In this document: piece after piece, positions 1 through 12,310 of the stretch
Layout of the letters: every line of letters begins with the position of its first letter
How positions within the stretch are numbered: position 1 is the stretch's first letter
Assembly: GCA_000507305.1 (NCBI GenBank)
Contig: DF239918.1
Coordinates: 62,001 to 126,000 of the forward strand
DNA length: 64,000 nt
Direction: 5' to 3'
Source: Breviolum minutum Mf 1.05b.01
Lineage: Eukaryota > Sar > Dinophyceae > Suessiales > Symbiodiniaceae
Position numbers and translations under genes: made by a program
The notes under the pieces: generated by a model
The model's input: the letters and a program-made list of their open reading frames with translations, nothing else
Database searches by the model: none
What the model was told of the DNA's origin: nothing

Positions 1-414
1 GATTCATGGCTTGGTATGAAGAGTATGAAGGATTCTTCGCCGGTAGCAAGAATGAACAAATTACTGTATATGACTTACAGCTCACATACTAAATCACTTC
101 CAGGATGCGTTATAGAGATTTTTGGACAAGTGGCAGCGTTGTAGTCATCCAAGGGCATGCATCTTGGACTCCGCTTTCTGCGCTCTTCCAACAGTTTCAA
201 AGACACCTAGCAGCCATGGCAACAACGTCCCGTACAAAAACACTGGAGATTTGGTGTAGTTGCAGCAAGTCTACCAACTATGTAAATTCAATTAACCACT
301 ATCTAGCAAGTATCCAAAAAAGCTTGATTTGCAATCTCTAACTCCCAATTTCCTTTTTTGTACAATTTTGTAAAACTGAAAAGAACCGTCTCAAATGCCC
401 CAAATTTCGCAGAC

Positions 415-525
415 CTGCCAGGGACTTTCTCGAACAAAAGCGGCAAAGCTGGGCAGGTTTGATTGTTCCACCATGGACAACGTCTGTTGCCAGCGACCCA
501 AAGAACTCACCATACTCCTTAGGTC
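415..525 (-). CDS. PPR-type exon, part of a second PPR gene
   Basis: The minus-strand frame reads SLGRWQQTLSMVEQ, the helix-A to helix-B turn seen in the dinoflagellate PPR repeats just upstream (GEWQQAL, QRWQQAM). PPR proteins are alpha-helical RNA-binding proteins that mostly act in organelles. The exon appears to end near SPWQ. It lies beyond the stop codon of the neighbouring PPR gene at 1563, so it probably belongs to a separate gene in the same orientation that continues past the left edge of the window. A single repeat is weak evidence, and nothing else of this gene was recognised. Confidence 0.4.
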
Positions 526-649
526 GGGTAAGGAAGTGGATAATGTATTTCCCCAGCTTTGGAAGTTTGGGAGCCCCCTCGTGGTGATAATTTTTTGGGT
601 TGCTTTTTTTGGATTGGGGCCGGAAAGATGATGATTGAAATCTAACAAA

Positions 650-1562
650 TTCAATTCAATTTTGTGCTAAGCATCCAGAAGCCCACATCAGCTCGTACCT
701 TCCAAGGATGAAGCTGAAATTCAAATTCTTTCATGCCATGCATGCCTTATGCCTTCACATCTTCTGCGATCCCCAGGGCGTTTCACACCAGTGGTGGCAT
801 CACTTTCAACCACTAAAAACCACAAGTGGATCACGTTTCACATCGTTTCACCATAGGGGATGGGCACACATGGGCACATGCCTTTTTCGGGTGGTAGCCA
901 AGACTTGGGACTTGGGACAAGTGGAAAGCAGCCAAACCGCGACCATTTCACACCCGCAAAACCCATTTTCAATTGGCTCACTTGTCGTTCCTTCAGTGAA
1001 CCTCAGCAACAATGAAGGTCCCCAACTCATTGGCTTCTGGGCGAGGAAAATGATGGGGTGATACCATGAACACATGTGAAAATCATTAATGACCACCAAA
1101 CGAAACACAGATGTTGAACTCTTCATGTGGGTGCTCAAAATCTTAACCCTCGAAAGGATAAGTGGAATGAATGTCCTGAAATGACACCCCAATATTTTGA
1201 GCTATCTCGCCCCATTGCAAAATCTCCATGTCAAAGCCAGACCTTATTTGTCTCTGAAAAAGGTCCTTACATCTTCATACGAGTGGCAAATGAGCTGCAC
1301 CCCTCGTCGCCAAGGTTCTGATACATCCTGGAAGGGAGGCACCGAAGGTCACAAAATATTGCGCTCATACAGCAAAAGATAATAGACTTGGGGTGCATCA
1401 TTTGCATATATCAATTTACATTCCATGACGAAAACTACCAACTTGGCAACAAAAGAAACAGCTAACAACATCAAATTATAGAAAAAGATTTGCATCGTAT
1501 AACTGATTCACAAGACCTTTGCTTCACTTAAATCATGCCATCAACAACTTCAGGATTTTCCA
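650..1562. other. No supported gene
   Basis: This is the gap between two PPR segments. Short open frames occur on both strands but none has a recognisable motif. It is probably intergenic or 3' flanking DNA of the upstream PPR gene. Confidence 0.4.
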
Positions 1563-4500
1563 CTAAATCGCCTCCTTAGGAGCCCTTGCACATTGCTCCA
1601 GTGTTGCGGTGTAAGCCTTCACATCTTCCTTGAACCTTAGATTCATCCTCCGTTGCAGTGGAATTGTAGTCCATTGGACACGTCAAGGAATCTGAAAAAG
1701 TATGTAAATCTGATTTAACCGCTGTTTCCATAAATCATGCAAAAGTGTTTCCAGCTTGCGCTTAGGAGCCAATGTAGTCCAAAGAGACATCTGATTGCAT
1801 CTTCCCAATGAGTACATGCTGCCACCATGGTGTTTCCTGCAAGTGCAAAGACTGCAAGGAATGTCTACATCTTGAAATCTCTGATACACTAGCAGTGCTC
1901 TATATACCTCAGTGCCTTGCAAAATCGTAACCAATCCTTCCTCAGTATATCATCGTCTCTGAATCTCCCACCAAAACCCTATCAATTAAGCATGTTCCAA
2001 TCATTAACCTTTCTCACCTTCCCTAGGGTCCATGGGTCACACCACTTTTACCAAAACGCGCCTGTCACCTGATCTGCTTGGAAGCTATGCTGCTGTAGGC
2101 TGCAGAGCATGTTTCTACTTCGTTGCCATGGCAACTCTTTGGCCACGGCATGGAAGCTGCCCAATGATGAGATATGAAGGGACAAACACACTTGCCTGGC
2201 ATCGTGGGAAAAAAATTGGTCGGTGAAAAAAAAACAGGGGTGACTTGGAGAAGGTTGAAGGGTAGTCTATGCATATTAAATGATATCATATATGTCGTCT
2301 ATATTAATCCATTTCTGTACAATGTGTATGTGTATATATATATATATGTATATTACTTTTGTATACATCAGAAGTAAAAGATACTGCTGTTTAAACATCC
2401 CTAACATGGCATACCCCTTATGGAGAGTCCTCTCTGATAAGTTCTCGGAAGGAAGGAATGGTGAACCCCTGAACCCGTGCAACAAGGCAAGAGTGAGGTT
2501 GGGTCACATTTGACATGAAACAGAGGGGAAGACATCATTGTGATGTCAATGTGAAGACATGTGCCCGTTCGGGATCAGTTTCACCTGGTCACCTGGCCCT
2601 TTTCCAAGCATTTCATTTTCGCGTTTTCTTTTTTTCGGAGAGCTTGCCAACCTGCACGAATCTACAGATTCTCCAGTCATGCTGGTGAAACTCACATGAT
2701 GCAAGGTGATGGAGTGCCCTCATTTTTGTTGGTAAAGTTTCCCTCAAGGTAGAATGTGATACTTTACATGGTTCTCCAAGTGGCATCAACAAGACCAATC
2801 AATGTGAATGTGTCCGTAAAATTATGTGTCACACTTACAGCTTTGACAGAGGAAACAAAAGATTGCAGATGCTCAGATAGTTCCAAATGCACATGATGCC
2901 GCTAGGTGCCTGAAATCCTGCACAAGTTGATATCTAGTGGATCCCATCATTTCCTGGAGGTGTTTTATCTACATGTCCTCTCCCACATATTTCCTAAACC
3001 TTGTCTCCCCATGTCATCAGTGTGACACTGCATCCCAATATTTTACCCGGAAGAAATACTCCAAGTTGCCAATTCCGTGCGACACTTGCTCCCTTGATAA
3101 GGGAGCTACTCGCAAAGCCATCCACCTGCGGCAAATCTTATGGTGCTGAGCTTTTCTGGTCTGGTTTCTTGTTGATAGCTTCCAATGAAACCAGAAAAGG
3201 TTTCATTGTTTTCATGTATGTAGCTGTGGAGATGTCTAAAACATGCGGACCCCCACACAGTGGAAAAGGCAAGCTGTGTATGGCCATGAGAGCCACGAAC
3301 AAAAACAAACATCATATATAAATATACCAGAAACTCTATCCCACTCCATTTTTCTGTCTTCCCCTACATCAATCCAGCAGAACGCAGTACATTGCCGTTG
3401 CTCATGTCTCCCATTTTCTGTGGCCATTTCTGCCACACCTTCACCCGACCAAAAGGCACCTCTTTGCCCATAAAGCTCATAGCTTGCTGCCAACGTTGTG
3501 TTTGAGCCAAGGCATTCAGCACTGAATTGGCCAGCACCGTATCACCTTGTAGTTGCTGCCTATGCCTTGGTTCATGGGCCAAATCCATTGGTTCATGAGG
3601 TGCAATTAAAAGTAGATGTGGAAAAAGTGTATGATACCAATGCAATATTGTTGATGATTCAGAAATCCGGCCATCACCACCTGGGATGTATAAAAACACT
3701 GTAGAAAGTAAATAAACTGCCTATCAACTGGTGCCAGTTCCATCAGCAGGATGGTACTGGTGGTATCCACCTGAAATTTCAAGCGATGTATATAAGCCTA
3801 TCCTTCGAACCTGGGTTAGAGTCAATTGGAAATCCCTATTCTTCGCCATATAGACACAGTTCTTCTTTCATGTCAGGCAAGGAATCTAGAGTTGTGTTTG
3901 GACATGATATCCCATCGCATCTGTTGTTGGAAAGATTCATAGCAAAAGTTCGGGAGTACAAGATTGAAGGAAAGCAAACATTAAAAAAAACTTGAATTTG
4001 CAAACATTCCATAATTCAAGGTCAGCTCGCATTGCTTCCAGAGATCCTAATGCCTGCTGCCATTCTCCCGATGTGGCACAGCTGCTGATCACTGCACTGT
4101 ATGCTACAACGTCTGCCTCTAGCTCCTCCTTCTGCATCTTTGACAATAACGCAATTGACTGCTGCCAATGTTCACCCCTTCCGCAAGCAATGATGGCTGC
4201 ACTATAAATCCAAAGGTCTGCTTGCTGATCCTGACTCTATGGAATTACAGCGAATATGTGATATATGCGCAACAAACCTAGACCTAGGACCAAGAACATC
4301 ACTGAAGTGACCCAAGTGTTTGACGAGAAAAGTTCTCTTCTATACATCAGTACTGGTAAGTAGCAGTGCAAACTTCGCTTTTTGATTGATTTGATACTGT
4401 TGATGCAAGAAATCCTGCACCTGGGATGTCTGAAACCCTGTAAATAATGGGATAAACTTCCTATCAACTGGTGCAGGATTTCTTCGATCAACAGTATCAT

Positions 4501-5605
4501 ATATGCCAACCAAAGATCACTATCATCCAATCTTCGGAGCAACTGCACGGCATGTTGCCACTCATCAGCTTTGGAACAGGCTGAGATGCAAATGCTGTAG
4601 CTGATCCTTGGGCCCAACAAAAATGCCCGGACCAGTTTCAGAACAACGTGGGGGCTAAACACTATGCAACACTTCTTGGATTGGCTCAAAAAGTCACAAG
4701 TTGAGAGTGAAGCTTCCTGGATTGTGGTGGCCCAATGTGGCCTGGGGCATAAGGGTCAAAGAATAGACAGCTATATATACACAGCTATATTTCCAAAAGC
4801 TGTTGTAACTGGTTGTACCAGTAAACCAAATACCAGGTCCCATCAAAAGCATGTACCATCTTTCACCCGACAAGAATCAAATCGCCCTGTAGTTGTTGCT
4901 CTTCTAATGATTCCAATATCGCCAGAACTGGTTCCCATGCAAATGCTCGTGAGCATACGCTCATGGCAGCGTTGTGTACCTGATATTCAAGTGCAACAAA
5001 TCATAGTAGAATGGAATTGGAAAAGACAACAATGTTGGCCAAAGCTCCATGAAGAAATTACAAACACTTACACGTCGGCGCCATCCTTGATCATTCATTA
5101 TCACATACCCATCTGAAACTCAATCAACTAGTCTTCACTATGTGAGTTGGTAACCGTGATGTTGAAAAGTTCTGGAACCTCTGTTGACCGCCCTGGTGCA
5201 ATAACATCTGCTTCCATCATCTCCATCTTCAAATCTCTTAGCAACGACACGGCCAATTGCCATTGTCCACCTGAAATGGGAGAAAATTTTCAGCTCCAGC
5301 TCAAGTAAGTAAACTCATACATCAAGCATAGGTGCCATATATGTATACTATGCGTGCTGACTTGTAGTAAAAGAATCATCAAAAAATAGAAAGAAACCTC
5401 CAGGGATTGTTCAGTGCGAAAAATATCCTAACACAAACAGCCTTCCATTTTTTGAAGCTTCCGACTGACAATCCACCTTGACTTCGAATCACTGCTGTGT
5501 AGGCTCGGACATTTGGTAGTCCCAATTGTCCTGTAGAAGAAAGTGGCTGGAAACGAAGGCTCAAGCAGCTTCAAAGCTTTGTCAACCTCCCAACCCTGCA
5601 GGAAT
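1563..5605 (-). CDS. Multi-exon pentatricopeptide repeat (PPR) protein gene
   Basis: At least nine minus-strand segments carry PPR-like repeats, in transcription order: 5605-5465 (GWEVDKALKLLEPS, then NVRAYTAVIR); 5270-5190 (GQWQLAVSLLRDLK) after a TTTCAG acceptor; 4980-4870 (NAAMSVCSRAFAWEPVLAIL) after ATCAG; 4610-4505 (RISYSICISACSKADEWQHA); 4230-4010, two repeats (IYSAAIIACGRGEHWQQ and AYSAVISSCATSGEWQQAL) after AGTCAG; 3565-3450 (ANSVLNALAQTQRWQQAM); 2150-2060 (LPWQRSRNMLCSLQQ); 1840-1735 (NTMVAACTHWEDAIRCL); and 1660-1563 (DVKAYTATLEQCARA), ending in TAG at 1565-1563. PPR proteins bind single-stranded RNA, usually for organelle RNA processing, translation or editing. No editing or endonuclease domain was seen. 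The 5' end was not found, so the gene may extend beyond 5.6 kb. At least one intron carries an inverted-repeat element and a neighbouring one a related sequence. The PPR call is firm; the exon list is incomplete. Confidence 0.75.
3662..3740. repeat. Decayed relative of the 4392-4499 element
   Basis: On the plus strand it shares CACCTGGGATGT, an A-rich stretch before CACTGTA or CCCTGTA, and CCTATCAACTGGTGC with the element at 4392-4499. The arms no longer pair well. Its place beside the neighbouring PPR exon suggests the same family sits in two introns of one gene. Confidence 0.45.
4392..4499. repeat. Inverted-repeat (introner-like) element in a PPR intron
   Basis: Arms at 4392-4421 and 4470-4499 are 30 nt each and match at 28 of 30 positions as reverse complements, around a 48-nt centre. 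The element lies just after the exon ending near SDLW and before the acceptor at 4231, so it is inside an intron. A related, more decayed sequence lies at 3662-3740 next to the following exon, sharing CACCTGGGATGT and CCTATCAACTGGTGC. Inverted-repeat introner elements are described in dinoflagellates and other eukaryotes. Assignment to that class is inference. Confidence 0.6.
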
Positions 5606-5819
5606 GTCCTCCAGCCGCCATTCATGGGCTACTCGAACGCCATCCCCCCCCGGAGCCAAAACTGGGTGACAGTGATGCTTCCTGTGAGGGAACTGAAGAA
5701 CTAGGGCAGGAACAAGAAAATACACGCCAGGATTGTGCGCAGCCAAACAATTGGATCGTCAGCCAAAAAAAGTTGGAGTTCTGTGCCCACATGTTTGACA
5801 AAACACTCGCGGAGAACAA

Positions 5820-6254
5820 AAAAAACTCGTGGGGAGGTCATGTTATTTCGTTCCAGCGATAACATCAAATTCTTTCAGTTGGAGTCGAAACACTAGGAAT
5901 TGCTGAAAACCATGACTCAGGCTCCACCAACACCCGCCCCTACCTCAACCATCTCCACCTGATGAGCTAAGGGGGCGAATGAATTTGAAAAGGCATATAA
6001 TGAAGAAACCTGATAATCTGAAGCTAACAAAGGCCCATACAAAAACAATCCAAGGCCCTGGTGTCATCTGCAAACGACCCAAGAAGTTTGAGTTTGTTTC
6101 AAGCGTGCTTTGATTTTGGTGTCATTTAGACACAAGAATTCCCACAATTTCCCGACAGTGCGCATGCTCATGGGCTCATGGAACATCTTGACATCGAAAA
6201 CGAGCTAGCAAATGACCTGTGCCTACCAATGATTGCCCAACCAACGATAATCAT
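5820..6254. other. No supported gene
   Basis: AT-rich sequence with scattered short frames. No motif, repeat or credible exon was seen. It could hold the 5' part or promoter of the PPR gene. Confidence 0.35.
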
Positions 6255-6570
6255 CTAAACTCTAAACTCTTTACAGGAGGCGGAAAAGGTCCAGATCCAT
6301 AGACCCCAGTCGAGGTCAATCCGCCTTCTCCTCTGCATGGGTCTTGTACCTATGGCCATCGCTGCAACTGTCTGGCCATTCTGGAACAAACCCTTTGAAG
6401 CAAAATCAAACTTTGTAATATTATAGAACGCATTCGTGAGAATTTTGAGAATCGGGTGTTTGGTCATTTCTTGGGTAAGCGACACAAGGAATTTCCCCCA
6501 GGGTTTTCTCAAACGCTTGCTCTTCAGAGCCGCACATACTATGATGGACCAGAATATGTCGGCACCTTCC
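6255..6570 (-). CDS. Possible 3' exon, unassigned
   Basis: A minus-strand frame stays open from about 6570 to a stop at 6255. It starts with a hydrophobic stretch (ADIFWSIIVCAAL), runs through a basic region ending RPMQRRRRIDLD, and finishes SASCKEFRV. A different frame over 6421-6615 also looks coding (HHSMCGSEEQAFEKTLGEIP), so I cannot say which is used. No family was recognised. Confidence 0.25.
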
Positions 6571-7059
6571 GCCTTCCACCACAGTTATATCACTATCATC
6601 ACAACATCTGAGCAACTTATACTCGCATCTTGACAGGGATTCCTATGATAGACTCTCATCATCCCTAGTGCACGGGGGGGAGTGTTGAACCCCCTTGGGT
6701 CATCGGACTCGCTGCTTTTGATGGCCAACTCAAAACCATACCTCAACCGGCAAGGCTTCGGTTTTTGGATGTTGAAATGGTGGATCCACAAGAGTCAAAA
6801 ACGTTGGATGTGTTTTGGTGTGATGGAAGTTACTGTCTTGCATGCATTTTTCTTGCCAGAAACCAGTCGACTGGAAAGATCAAACGTGCAACAAGAAACC
6901 ATACATACATGCACCCCCACAAGCCCAAAAGACTAACATAGTGCCGGAAAATGCCATCTCAATCCAACAAAAAAAAAACGCAAATCCTTTTCTGGTACTA
7001 TGTTTGCTTTTAGGTGCTTTTGGAAGCATTTCTAAAAAAACAATGCGATACTGAAGAGC

Positions 7060-7258
7060 GGGGGCACCCTGTGAGCAAGTCGAACTGCTGATCTTTTCCT
7101 GCATCTGCATGCCTGGCGGGACAAAAGTTCTGCTGGCAGTTGAGACTTCCCCAACATGACGAAATCGTCAGGTTTCGCCCTGAGAATATCATATTAGTAG
7201 TTTCTTTCATTTCACCCGGATGATAGTTGACGGTCCAACGTGGCACCTGCCACGTCAA
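7060..7258 (-). CDS. Possible exon, unassigned
   Basis: An open minus-strand frame with a balanced composition (VPRWTVNYHPGEMKETTNM, then CWGSLNCQQNFCPARHADAG) includes several cysteines. No known domain was recognised and the splice borders are not clear. Confidence 0.25.
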
Positions 7259-8586
7259 CCTATCAACTCTTCACGGCCTGAAGATCACCTGCCACTGAGA
7301 TGATTTCGGCAGTTGAGACACCTGGCCACAGCTGTGGGGTTCCATCAGTTTATGAACGCTTCCTATACGTGTACTGGGTAATACCAAACCCCTTCTACAC
7401 CCGGAACATCCAAGAGCTGGAAGTGGAATAGACCTCTCACACTTGATAATTTTGAGTTTTGAAGGCTCATTTCTACAACCTAAGCCCTAGTCCATGTTTT
7501 TTCACGCTGTCTTCTTTGATTCTATGACACTTGGCTGCCCGAGTCATATGAATTTGACTACGGGCAAGCTCAACTGCTTCGTCCGCGTCCCCTGTCTGAT
7601 CTTCATTCAAACTAAGGACTTTCCACCTAAGAACTTATTCACTAGCCACAATAAACGCCCGATTCCGAGATATTTTTTGGTTGTTTCCAAGCCCTTCCTG
7701 GGATGCTATCTTGGTTCTTGCGCTTCTCAAGCTGAGGTGTTTAAAGGAAGTGAAGTTCATGAAACCTTCTGCAACCTTCCATTAATCGCAAGGAGACAAC
7801 AATGGCAATCAGCTTTTTTGTCACCGCAAGGCATCATCTCAACAGCTTCAACCCATGAAAATCACAAGGAGTAAAGTGTCCACAATGACAAAGTTCACGA
7901 CCCCGGCTCCTGCCATGTGAAGTGGTATGAAGTGGGGAGTATGATTATATACCTCCTGGTGAAGGGTATAACAACTACACCAGTGTTGGTCATTCAGAAC
8001 TGTGGTCAGTGCTTGGCCATCTGATGTTTCACACATTTGGATGGTGTAATTTTATTCACCACGTGAAATGGGTTGCATCATCCTTGAGATCCACCAAATC
8101 ATGCTTGGGATCCACCAAATGACTCTTAGTGAGGTGATCACTCCATCTTGATGAATTTGCATGCATGGAAAATCTTCCACTCAAGTGGTTGGCTACTTGA
8201 AAAGGATTCCCAAACTATGTCCCTTGGATTGCTGGAGTATGATTGAAACGAGATAGGACCCATGTTTTGATTTCCAACCTCAATTTCACGTGGCACCCAC
8301 ATGACAGCAGGCAATAAGCAAGCTATTACCTTCCCCAAACCGAGCTCCACAGCAACGTTGCTTTTGGGCCTCTTTAGCCTGTCTTGTCATCCCAGCCATT
8401 TCAGCGGGATGCAGAGTGAAACAGAAACATTCTATATCATATTAAACTTCCGAACGTGTTGGGCATCCGAAAGGGAGCGAAACGAACGGTACTCCCATTC
8501 AGCAAGAATGCCTTGCTGCTTGGCAAACAGAAAGATTTGCTAAAAGTACGATTACATGATTAAATTTCCATAGCACTCCTAGATCA

Positions 8587-8982
8587 TTAAAGAGCGTACA
8601 GCCTCCACTGGATGACCCCAAGGATGGTTGGAATGACAAGGCCGACGTGGAAACATGCTGATGTAGTACCATCGTTGCTGCTGCTGATGCTGCTGGTGCC
8701 AACGGTACCGCTGGAATCACCATTGGAACTGCTGGAAGTGGTACTGCTTGTCACCGCTTGAGGAGACTCGGTTGTGTCAAAGCAGCGGAAAAAAGTGACT
8801 GAAAAAGGTCGTTGTTGTTTTTGTTGGTAGTGATAGTAGAAGTAGTAGTGGTAGTGGTAGTAGTAGTCTCCGTCGCTACCATGATTATTGCTATCATGTT
8901 CATCATCATTTATCTGAATGAAAGATACTGTCAGTGTACAAAATCCTGCCACCCAACAGCTAACCAGTTCTGAGCGAAGCAT
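8587..8982 (-). CDS. Small secreted or GPI-anchored-type protein, 131 aa
   Basis: A single open frame starts at ATG 8982 with MLRSELVSCWVAGFCTLTV, which resembles a signal peptide. A His/Tyr-rich stretch encoded by a GTAGTGGTA-type repeat follows at residues 39-55. Residues about 76-108 are Ser/Thr/Gly-rich (TSSTTSSSSNGDSSGTVG), and the last 20 residues are hydrophobic (GLVIPTILGVIQW). This layout is typical of a surface protein with a C-terminal anchor signal. The repeat-coded middle could instead be an intron. Function is unknown. Confidence 0.4.
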   Translation of the reverse strand: MLRSELVSCWVAGFCTLTVSFIQINDDEHDSNNHGSDGDYYYHYHYYFYYHYQQKQQRPFSVTFFRCFDTTESPQAVTSSTTSSSSNGDSSGTVGTSSISSSNDGTTSACFHVGLVIPTILGVIQWRLYAL

Positions 8983-9393
8983 TGCATTTACTTAAGGAAT
9001 GGCGTGGGATGAGTTCCGTGTACGTTCCATTTCAATTGGTGGTCACATATAATCAGATTAACAGATCACCCATCATTGCTGTCTGACCCAAACTCACTGT
9101 CGATTGCTTCATCTATCGATCCCAGTGACAGCTTCCAATCCCCATGCTTCGCATGGCCCTTGGCTGATATCCGCCGCCAAGCTGGAGTAGGCAAAGTTCC
9201 TCACCGTGGTCTAAAAAGAAAGGCACAAATTCTGATCTTTTCTGCTACGGAGGTCTGAGGTCAAGTCATGTGAATTTCGGAATTAGCAAAGATTTCAAAA
9301 CCACGTGGACATGGACCATTCTGTATCACATGTAGCTATTCTGGACCATATCACATGCACATAAACATGGAATATAATAAATATCATCTAATA

Positions 9394-9480
9394 TACTAAA
9401 CTATACTATACTATACTATACTATACTACACTACACTATACTATACTATACTATGCTATACCATGCTATACTGTACTATA
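9394..9480. repeat. ACTAT pentanucleotide microsatellite
   Basis: Tandem copies of ACTAT with a few substitutions run for about 87 bp and grade into AT-rich flanks with more diverged copies up to about 9660. Confidence 0.9.
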
Positions 9481-9704
9481 ATGCGATATAACGTAATATG
9501 ATACAATATAATACAATATAACTTAATATAACAATCATGGTAAGAACAATAATATACAATGACAATACAGTATACCATGTTATAATATGATATAATATAT
9601 CAATATAATAAAACTGATATAACGTAATGTAATATAATGCAATAGAAGATAAATCTGTATGCATTTGTATATATATACATATATATATACTACATGCAGG
9701 AAAA

Positions 9705-9905
9705 ATCTGAATACCAAACTCCTGGCCCCCCTTTTCTGATGCCATGCCGATAGAGTTGGGATAGCATAAGGGCATGTAAAATAGCTTGCCTTCAAGACTC
9801 TTGGTGCAAAAGGGATAGCGATACTCATGTCCTCCCATGCTGGGCACCGTTGTTCCCTCAATCTCGTTCCAGGCCGCTTGAATCTCCGCCTGCGTTCCTC
9901 AGAGG
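9705..9905 (-). CDS. Possible exon, unassigned
   Basis: A minus-strand frame reads IQAAWNEIEGTTVPSMGG, then YRYPFCTKSLEGKLFYMPL and SIGMASEKGGQEFGIQIF. It runs between a likely acceptor near 9905 and a drop into AT-rich sequence near 9705. The composition is protein-like but I recognise no family. A second frame on the same strand is also open. Confidence 0.3.
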
Positions 9906-10169
9906 TTAAAATCAACAACAAGTCACAATTCATAACACGATTTACCCTTCATGTCTCATGTCTTGATGTAAGACAGCACCAATAGTTAATAGTCGCTTGG
10001 ATGATTGGAAAGTCCCATGCTGCAGGCAAGGGGGTCCCATCATGCATCTGGTGGCTGCAACATGGATCTGTGGCCAAACTACTTCCTTCAAGCCAAGGTT
10101 CGGTAAGTGCCCGCGTAGTTCCCTAGACCTCCATCATTTGTTGAAACACCTGTACCGCCAAAGCCACTA

Positions 10170-11990
10170 GTGTGGGATCCTCCAGGAAAATAAGTTGCAA
10201 TTCGCCTCATTGCATGAGAGAAACAACAGTAACTACAATTGCAAAATGTCCAAATTCAACGATCACCTGTGATTTTATTTTATCCAAGGTTCAACGGATG
10301 TGTCGCCTTGTTGGGCTGATTGTTGGCATTATAGATGAATTTGGGACCTCAATCAATCGGATGCAAAGTTGGGTGAAGTTGTTGGGTGGTTTACTCTTCG
10401 ACGGAGAACCTCATTGGATGTGTCATCATGTCTTAAGAAATACAGGTAGTTCGTCCTGGCTATCTTGCAAAATCGGCTTTAAAGAAACGGAGACAAGAAA
10501 CTCAGGATACTATCTGTTTGATAGGGATTCCAGAACTCAAATGTAAAAGAAGAACTCTCCAAGTTTGACCAAGCTGAGCTGAGATTTGGGAATGAATTGC
10601 GAACAAAACGCCTATGAAAGCGTAGCTCGATTTAGTTTGTAAAGGTTCTGTAAAGCTTTTTTGTCCATCACTCCCAACGTTCGGACTTCGAGAAGTTTTG
10701 ATAGGTTAGTCTAATCCATTCACATGTTCTATATTGAATCAAGTATTGAATCACTATCTCTGTGTCTCTGGAAGGTCCCAGCACCAAAAACCCAGCCCGT
10801 ATAAAGCGTTAGCTCTTAAGGAATCTGTCTTTGCTCAAGACATGAAACAGCTTAGGTCTGTTGGGTCTGTTGGATTTGTTAGATGTGTTGGGTCTGTTGA
10901 GTCTGTGTGTTCCGACCAGACACATATTGCTAGTAGCTCCTCCTCCGTGGGTTTTGATGCCAAGCACAAAACTCCAGCAGCATAGCGTGGTGTTTCACAT
11001 TGGCTGCTGCTGCTTGGCGCGGTTCCAAAGTTTGGACCTTACAGGAGTTGATGTCCTATGTAAGTTTATTTCACTGTATCAAAACGGGGTCAGTGTTTCT
11101 CTATATATAAAGTATTCTAAAGTCTATATTTTACAAACAATTATACATATATGTATAACTCGCCAAAACGTACATTTCGTTATGACATGGCATGACACAG
11201 CAGCTTGCTAAAGCTTCCAACAACACTAACCTTCAAAAAAAACGAGGTACAATCTTGCAGTCGACTCTCGGTTCCGCTGCATCCAGGTCCAATCATGAGA
11301 ACCGGCAGTGAGCCCCTTGTCGATTTTTGTTTCCGGGAAAAAAAAAGTCGCTTTGATGAATCAACAAAAACTCAGTGATTTGGAAAAATGGATCAAAGAG
11401 GTGGCAAATGCTTCTCTATCATTCACTCAAATACAAATGCAGCAGATTTCGATGCGTTATCTTCGCCAGTACAAGTTAACAAAGCGACAATGTGTGGAAC
11501 GGACCGCCTTCTTCACAGAAACAGCATTTCTCTCTACGCAAATCATCAAACTCTTTGTGACAATATCTTGTAGCACTAGGCATTGAACTGGAATAGCTAG
11601 TGTCAGCTGATATCTGTGAAATTAATGCAATTGATTCATGTTGATTCTTACTCTCCAAATATCAACGCAATGCAACTGTCGGAGTGCTTCTGCTCCAAGA
11701 TCGGCCCTTCCGCCGATCTAAGGTGTCTGTCAAGGTGCGCAACAGGGTTTGTCCGACCAGCGTAGTGATACACCTCATCCATCAAACAAAACAATCAAAG
11801 CTTGTATACTTTTAAAAAAAACTCAGGATTAGTAAAGCACATTGCATAAGGGAAGGTACTTGAACCATTGTTTATCAAGCTGTTTAAGCAACGTGTTTAT
11901 CTTTTGTGAATGGGTCGGTGCGTGACCCGGACTCATTTATCTACTACAATCTCTCCTATTCGTGATATCAATGAAGTTTTGAAACTGCTA
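10170..11990. other. No supported gene; short repeats only
   Basis: Several frames of 60-124 codons are open on the plus strand here (for example 10172-10546 and 11308-11586). They lack motifs and overlap frames on the other strand, so I do not call them. A degenerate 9-bp GGGTCTGTT-like tandem repeat lies at 10855-10907. Confidence 0.4.
10855..10907. repeat. Degenerate 9-bp tandem repeat
   Basis: About six imperfect units of GTCTGTTGG are visible (GTCTGTTGG, GTCTGTTGG, ATTTGTTAG and so on). Confidence 0.75.
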
Positions 11991-12119
11991 CAGAGATGAG
12001 ACTTCCCTGGTGACAAGAACTTTAGAATGCTTCATTAATCTTAAGATAAGCAGTCCACTTCAAAAGTATTCAATCTTTGACTTGTTGTCACTACTTCAGC
12101 CACCTTGGCCAGTCGTGGC

Positions 12120-12310
12120 GACATCTGACTTTGTGCATCCTGGCGTCATGAAGTTGATATCCATCTCCATAGCCCATCTGAACACAACTCACACGGGCAT
12201 CCGCATCACCAAAGTTTTCATCGCAGATTTGGCCCCAGGAACCACCCTGCCACGTCCCAGTCCAGACGTCCCAGTCCAGGCGTCCCAGTCCCCCGGTGTG
12301 ATCTAAACGG
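12120..12310 (-). CDS. SRCR (scavenger receptor cysteine-rich) domain exon
   Basis: The minus-strand frame contains GSWGQICDENFGDADARVSC followed by VQMGYGDGYQLHDARM. This matches the SRCR core pattern W-G-x-[VI]-C-D-[DE]-x-[FW]-x3-D-A-x-V-x-C-x-Q-x-G-[YF]. SRCR domains are disulfide-bonded extracellular ligand-binding modules. The start of the frame (GRLDWDVWTGTW) is coded by a 14-bp repeat at 12251-12292, which may be intron or genuine coding sequence. Minus-strand segments upstream (12540-12596 and 13684-13993) could be other exons of the same secreted or membrane receptor-like gene, but only this exon has a diagnostic motif. Confidence 0.65.
12251..12292. repeat. Three 14-bp tandem repeats
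   Basis: Three near-identical units of CGTCCCAGTCCAGA stand in tandem at the 5' edge of the SRCR exon. Confidence 0.8.

Noticed and set aside
3501-3513. Possible spliced-leader remnant (TTTGAGCCAAGG)
   Set aside because: It lies inside a PPR exon in the coding frame and the match to the SL is short and imperfect.
10172-10546. 124-codon plus-strand frame
   Set aside because: It has no motif, no splice or leader support, and runs against the strand bias of the window.
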